A stretch of 18,893 bases of DNA from Eubacterium sp. CAG:841. GTDB taxonomy: Bacteria; Bacillota; Clostridia; Oscillospirales; CAG-272. Both the position numbers and the translations under genes were made by a program. The stretch spans positions 46,526 to 65,418 of the forward strand of contig FR898223.1 of NCBI GenBank assembly GCA_000437375.1, in the 5' to 3' direction. Of the stretch, positions 15,588-18,893 are shown piece by piece (the first letter of the stretch is position 1; every line of letters begins with the position of its first letter). The notes under the pieces were generated by a model. It searched no databases and was not told where the DNA came from. It worked only from the letters and a program-made list of their open reading frames with translations.

Positions 15588-16415
15588 ATGAAAGCGATAA
15601 TCGGTATAGACGTTGGCGGAAGCACGACAAAAATCGTTGCGTCATATAAAGGAAAAATTAATTTCCCGCAGTTTGTCCGCGCCGCCGATCCCGTAACTTC
15701 TGTCTACGGCGCATTCGGCAAATTCACAACTCAGAACGGACTTGAGCTTTCCGATATAGAAAAAGTAATAATCACGGGCGTAGGCTCGTCATATATCAAA
15801 AAACCGATATACGGACTTCCCTTGACAAAAGCCGTTGAATTTGATTGCGTCGGCAGAGGCGGGCTGTATCTTTCCGGACTTTCGGAGGCAATAGTGATAA
15901 GTATGGGCACGGGAACAGCTCTTGTCCATGCGAAAAAATCGCCTGACGGCATAACAACCGCATATCTCGGCGGAACAGGCGTAGGAGGTGGCACTCTCAT
16001 CGGACTTTCAAAAAAAATGCTCGGCATGGACGATATCGACCACATAGTTGAGCTCGCCGAAACAGGTGAGCTTGACAATGTAGACCTGCGGATTAAAGAT
16101 CTTACGGAAGCAGGCGCGTCCATTTCTCTGCCGCCCGAAATGACAGCGGCAAACTTCGGCAAGCTTTCAGACATCGCCGCGCCTGCCGACATCGCGCGCG
16201 GAATAATAAATATGGTATTCGAAACCGTAGGCGTGATGGGAGTTTTCGCCGCAAGAAAAGAAAATATCGAAAACATCGTCCTGACCGGAAACCTTGCGAC
16301 GATCGCCCCCGCAAATAAAATTTTTGAAAATCTCAGCTCCACGTTCGGCGTGAATTTCATTATCCCGGAAAATGCGCAGTTTGCAACGGCAATCGGCGCA
16401 GCTCTAGGAAACTGA
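15588..16415 (+). CDS. coaW: Type II pantothenate kinase
   Basis: It phosphorylates pantothenate, the first step of coenzyme A synthesis. It is 275 residues, close to the Staphylococcus aureus CoaW length. The actin-like ATPase fold is shown by the phosphate-1 loop DVGGSTTK (8-15), the SMGTGTALV phosphate-2-like block, the GGTGVGGGT adenosine/pantothenate region and the final NAQFATAIGAALG segment. Type I (CoaA, P-loop) and type III (CoaX) enzymes lack this pattern. The acidic residue that acts as base is probably the Glu in the early beta-alpha region, which I cannot fix without an alignment. The gap to ddl is 28 bases and AAAGGAAG precedes the ATG. It is the last gene of the run and converges on spoIVA. 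Confidence 0.93.
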   Translation: MKAIIGIDVGGSTTKIVASYKGKINFPQFVRAADPVTSVYGAFGKFTTQNGLELSDIEKVIITGVGSSYIKKPIYGLPLTKAVEFDCVGRGGLYLSGLSEAIVISMGTGTALVHAKKSPDGITTAYLGGTGVGGGTLIGLSKKMLGMDDIDHIVELAETGELDNVDLRIKDLTEAGASISLPPEMTAANFGKLSDIAAPADIARGIINMVFETVGVMGVFAARKENIENIVLTGNLATIAPANKIFENLSSTFGVNFIIPENAQFATAIGAALGN

Positions 16416-16504
16416 CCTACTTTTCTTCGAAAAGGAAAGTAGGCAAAAGAAACTTCAGTAAATTGGTTTGTACAAAAATTATGTTTTCATCAAAAAGGAA
16501 AGTA
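16416..16504. repeat. Repeat-like hairpin and 12-base direct repeat after coaW
   Basis: Immediately after the coaW stop, 16416-16443 folds into a 12-bp stem (one G-U pair) with a CGAA tetraloop. The 12-base unit AAAAGGAAAGTA within it (16430-16441) recurs at 16493-16504. There is no U-run after the stem, so it does not look like a terminator. It resembles the dispersed REP or MITE-like palindromes of Clostridia; whether this one is multicopy cannot be seen from one window. Confidence 0.5.
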
Positions 16505-16534
16505 ACATTCTTTTTTAGAAAAAATCAAAAAAAC

Positions 16535-16574
16535 AAAAACTCCCGACAGGACTCGGCTCTTGTCGGGAGTTTTT
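16535..16574. terminator. Bidirectional intrinsic terminator between coaW and spoIVA
   Basis: A 14-bp perfect inverted repeat (16535-16548 and 16561-16574) around a 12-base loop, with A/T-run ends that give a U-tract on either strand. It lies one base past the spoIVA stop and about 120 bases after coaW. Confidence 0.92.
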
Positions 16575-16575
16575 A

Positions 16576-18045
16576 TTAAAGTATAATACAGATCAGTCCG
16601 CCGCTGCCCTCGTTGACTATTCTTCCGAGCGTTTCCGAGAGCTTTGCCCTCGCGTCGTCCGGCATATGAGAAAGCTTTGTATGAAGTCCTTCATTTACAA
16701 GCTCATAAAGAGATTTGCCGAACATATTCGTATCCCATATGCGCTTGGGATCGGTTTCGAATTCTTTCAGCATAAAGCGGACCATTTCCTCCGACTGTGC
16801 TTCCGTACCGACGATGGGCGAGACCTCCGTCTGAATATCGGCTTTTATCATATGTATCGAAGGCGCCGACGCGCGGAGCTTTACGCCGTATCCGCCCGAC
16901 TGCTTGACGATAACAGGCTCTTCAAGCTTCATATCATAAATATCAGGCGTGACAATGCCGTAGCCTGTGTCCATAGCGGAGGAAAGCGCTTCGGAAACCT
17001 TATCATACTGTTTTTTGGTTGACGCAAGCTCTGTAAGCAATTTGAGAAGAGCCTCGTCTCCCGTGACGTCAAAGCCCGTAAGCTCTCCTATAAGCTTATA
17101 AAGCAGTCCGTCCTTCAGCTTCACGGAAACGCTTGCTTTTCCCGTTCCGAGATCAACGGAATCAACATTTACCGAGTCCACATAATCGCTTTCTTCAAGC
17201 GTTTTGAACTTTTCGGAAATATCGCCCGTTTTGCTTACGCTCTTTGCACATTCCATAGCCGCGTCGTAAAGCTCGCGACGCATCGGATGGCTTGCGTCAA
17301 GCGCGTTCATATAATCGGGTAATTTAACTTCAATTTCCGTCACGGGGAATTGCAAAAGCACAAGTCCCATTATGTTTTCGATGTCGTCGCGATCAAGCTC
17401 AAGACAGTTTACAAGCGCAACGGGAGCTCCGTATTTTTCTTCAAGCGAAAGCGCAAGCCCGATAGCTTCTTTTGAATTCGGCACGGCGGAATTGAGAATT
17501 ATGGCATAGGGCTTGCCTATCGCCGAAATATCAGCTGCGATACGCGCTTCGGCGTCGGCATAGCCTTCTCTTGAAAGCTCCCCGAACGAACCGTCGCTCG
17601 TGACAAGAAACCCTATCGTGCTGTGATCGGTAATTACTTTTTTCGTGCCGGTTTCAGCCGCCGTTTCAAACGGAACGCTCTCCTCCGACCATGGAGTGTT
17701 CACCATTCTCGGCTGACCGTTCTCAAAGTTTCCGAGCGCGTCGGGAACCATATATCCCACACAGTCTATCATTTTTACGGAAAGCGTACCGACTCCGTCA
17801 AGAGTTATCTTCACCGCGTCGTCGGGAATAAATTTCGGCTCGGTCGTCATTACGGTTCTTCCTGCGGCAGACTGCGGCATTTCATCCTGCGCGCGCTTTT
17901 TGTCATAATCGTTTTCAATATTCGGAAGAACGAGTGTTTCCATAAACTTTTTTATAAATGTGGACTTCCCCGTTCTTACGGGACCGACAACCCCTATATA
18001 AATATCTCCGCCCGTTCTTTGCGCTATATCCTTGTAAATGCTCAT
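16576..18045 (-). CDS. spoIVA: Stage IV sporulation protein A (spore coat basement ATPase)
   Basis: SpoIVA is made in the mother cell and polymerises, using ATP, on the forespore surface to form the platform for coat assembly. From the ATG at 18045 it has 489 residues, almost the same as in Bacillus subtilis. The Walker A is GPVRTGKS (21-28), MIDCVGY (92-98) supplies the Walker-B-like acidic residue, and TVMTTEPKFIP (64-74) is the threonine-rich sensor region. The C-terminus is the conserved hydrophobic tail GGLICIIL. The start at 18045 is preferred over one ten codons upstream (18075) because GGGAGG lies about eight bases before it and 18075 is near the predicted transcript start. Its presence implies an endospore-forming lineage. 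A sigma-E-type promoter fits its known mother-cell expression. Confidence 0.96.
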   Translation of the reverse strand: MSIYKDIAQRTGGDIYIGVVGPVRTGKSTFIKKFMETLVLPNIENDYDKKRAQDEMPQSAAGRTVMTTEPKFIPDDAVKITLDGVGTLSVKMIDCVGYMVPDALGNFENGQPRMVNTPWSEESVPFETAAETGTKKVITDHSTIGFLVTSDGSFGELSREGYADAEARIAADISAIGKPYAIILNSAVPNSKEAIGLALSLEEKYGAPVALVNCLELDRDDIENIMGLVLLQFPVTEIEVKLPDYMNALDASHPMRRELYDAAMECAKSVSKTGDISEKFKTLEESDYVDSVNVDSVDLGTGKASVSVKLKDGLLYKLIGELTGFDVTGDEALLKLLTELASTKKQYDKVSEALSSAMDTGYGIVTPDIYDMKLEEPVIVKQSGGYGVKLRASAPSIHMIKADIQTEVSPIVGTEAQSEEMVRFMLKEFETDPKRIWDTNMFGKSLYELVNEGLHTKLSHMPDDARAKLSETLGRIVNEGSGGLICIIL

Positions 18046-18079
18046 TTCAAATCCTCCCGGTTTGGTTTTATTCAATGCA

Positions 18080-18108
18080 ATTATATTGAGGATTTGTCCG
18101 ATTTATGA
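18080..18108 (-). promoter_or_regulatory. Candidate sigma-E promoter of spoIVA
   Basis: On the minus strand TCATAAA (18102-18108), 14 bases, then AATATAAT (18080-18087). The -10 matches CATACAAT at six of eight positions and the -35 resembles the sigma-E ATA-type element. No TTGACA-like box lies 16-18 bases before the TATAAT. The match is inferred by eye. Confidence 0.6.
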
Positions 18109-18119
18109 CTGTGAAAAAG

Positions 18120-18155
18120 AAAAATCTCTCCGCACAGATGTGCGGAGAGATTTTT
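18120..18155 (-). terminator. Intrinsic terminator of the flavoprotein gene
   Basis: A 16-bp perfect inverted repeat (18120-18135 and 18140-18155) with a four-base loop; TTTTTC follows on the minus strand. It starts three bases past the flavoprotein stop and lies 12 bases from the spoIVA -35, separating vegetative from sporulation transcription. Confidence 0.93.
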
Positions 18156-18158
18156 TCT

Positions 18159-18776
18159 TCATCTTATAAAATTCGTGCGAACGGGCTTTTCTCTTTCGGG
18201 CAAACCGAATTTCTCTTTGCCGAGCGCAATGCTTTTCATCAAAAACGTCATATTTCTTGCAAGCGTGCGCATCGTCTGCTTGCCTTCTTCGTCCTCTTCG
18301 GCTTCGCCTGGCGTACGACCGTGTATTGAATTCCAATACCGACTTGATGCAATCGGCATACCCGATATTGTAAAATATTTGTTCAGCTCGTCAAACGTTG
18401 CGGAACATCCTCCACGTCTGGCACAGACAACGCTCGCCCCGACTTTCATCGTTTTATCAAAATGAGAGCTGTAAAAAAGTCTGTCAAGCAGAGCGATAAG
18501 CGTCGCATTCGCGGAAGCATAATAAACCGGACTCGCAACGACGATTCCGTCCGCCACCTCGAACTTCGGTGCAAGGTCATTGACGGCATCGTCAAAAACG
18601 CATTTTCCAAGCTCCCCGCAACGTCCGCAGGCAATACAGCCTCTTATGTCCTTGCCGCCGACTGCAAATATTTCTGTCTCAATTCCTTCTTTTTCAAATA
18701 CTTTTCTCATCTCTTCAAGCGCAACAGACGTGTTTCCGCCGGTTCTCGGACTTCCGTTTATAATAAGTACCTTCAT
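18159..18776 (-). CDS. Iron-sulfur flavoprotein-like NAD(P)H-dependent FMN reductase
   Basis: A 205-residue flavodoxin-fold protein. The FMN phosphate loop is NGSPRTGGNTS (7-17) and the flavin-binding SPVYYASANA block follows the central strand. Between them is C47-x2-C50-x2-C53-x5-C59, the compact cysteine motif that holds a 4Fe-4S cluster in iron-sulfur flavoproteins of anaerobes; if the cluster is absent it would be a plain NADPH-dependent FMN reductase. The natural electron partner is unknown, and a role in oxygen or redox stress is only an inference from the family. The ATG at 18776 has AGAGGTG ahead. It has its own promoter and terminator, so it is a single-gene unit. Confidence 0.87.
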   Translation of the reverse strand: MKVLIINGSPRTGGNTSVALEEMRKVFEKEGIETEIFAVGGKDIRGCIACGRCGELGKCVFDDAVNDLAPKFEVADGIVVASPVYYASANATLIALLDRLFYSSHFDKTMKVGASVVCARRGGCSATFDELNKYFTISGMPIASSRYWNSIHGRTPGEAEEDEEGKQTMRTLARNMTFLMKSIALGKEKFGLPEREKPVRTNFIR

Positions 18777-18797
18777 TCCCGCACCTCTTTTATGATT

Positions 18798-18811
18798 TTT
18801 TAATATTAAAA
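18798..18811. promoter_or_regulatory. Palindrome in the flavoprotein leader
   Basis: TTTTAATATTAAAA, a 14-bp perfect dyad lying between the predicted transcript start and the ribosome site. It may be an operator or chance in AT-rich sequence. Confidence 0.25.
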
Positions 18812-18829
18812 TACGGCCCTGCCGAGCAG

Positions 18830-18858
18830 ATTATACCATGTTTTTTTGAAGTTTTCAA
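18830..18858 (-). promoter_or_regulatory. Promoter of the flavoprotein gene
   Basis: TTGAAA (18853-18858), spacer 17, TATAAT (18830-18835) on the minus strand. The leader is about 47 bases. Confidence 0.8.
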
Positions 18859-18880
18859 GCTATTACTTTTACAGCCGACA

Positions 18881-18893
18881 AAAAAGCCCCTCG
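18881..18893 (-). terminator. Partial terminator cut by the window edge
   Basis: The minus strand reads CGAGGGGCTTTTTTG at the edge, which looks like the 3' arm and T-run of a terminator whose other arm and gene lie beyond 18893. Confidence 0.4.

Noticed and set aside
15731..16360. Minus-strand open frame opposite coaW
   Set aside because: Shadow frame of low-complexity Ser/Pro-rich sequence; coaW motifs are unambiguous on the other strand.
16416..16443. Hairpin after coaW as the coaW terminator
   Set aside because: No U-run follows the stem on the plus strand, and a much better terminator lies at 16535-16574.
1..18893. CRISPR arrays, tRNA/rRNA genes, insertion sequences, phage or defence genes
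   Set aside because: Read through both strands without finding regular repeat-spacer blocks, cloverleaf-type sequences, transposases or integrases.

Overview
The window looks like chromosomal DNA of a spore-forming member of the Bacillota, most likely an uncultured gut-type Clostridia. The evidence is a full-length spoIVA, a split (two-subunit) transketolase, a type II pantothenate kinase, near-consensus sigma-A promoters and AGGAGG-type ribosome sites. Coding density is high: 14 protein genes, no RNA gene, no insertion sequence and no CRISPR array seen, and no gene-free gap above about 250 bases. The content is mostly housekeeping and cell-envelope. I did not find a clearly new defence or mobile system, and the findings are ranked accordingly.

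Left part (1-7.5 kb). A two-helix membrane protein of unknown function (minus strand) and a GT4 glycosyltransferase (plus strand) diverge from a shared 213-base region. The glycosyltransferase converges on clpB and they share a long perfect-stem terminator. clpB lies 25 bases downstream of a ribbon-helix-helix (RHH) DNA-binding protein; the pair has a consensus promoter preceded by AT-rich direct repeats. Two LPLAT-family acyltransferases follow, each with its own promoter: one divergent (HX5D, FPEA) and one classical PlsC.

Middle part (7.5-11.8 kb). A 722-residue fusion of a GT4 glycosyltransferase to a CsaB-type polysaccharide pyruvyltransferase lies downstream of the two transketolase halves. 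The transketolase genes have a perfect TTGACA-N17-TATAAT promoter, and their RNA would begin with a hairpin. Together with ddl, the lipid glycosyltransferase-like gene and the acyltransferases, this gives the window a wall and membrane-lipid theme.

Right part (11.8-18.9 kb). A plus-strand run asnS - aspartate-type aminotransferase - ddl - coaW has gaps of 27, 28 and 28 bases and probably forms one operon. It starts at a promoter whose -35 box is overlapped by an 18-bp perfect palindrome. coaW and spoIVA converge on a shared terminator, next to a repeat-like hairpin. spoIVA has a candidate sigma-E promoter just behind the terminator of an iron-sulfur flavoprotein-like gene, which has its own promoter near the right edge.
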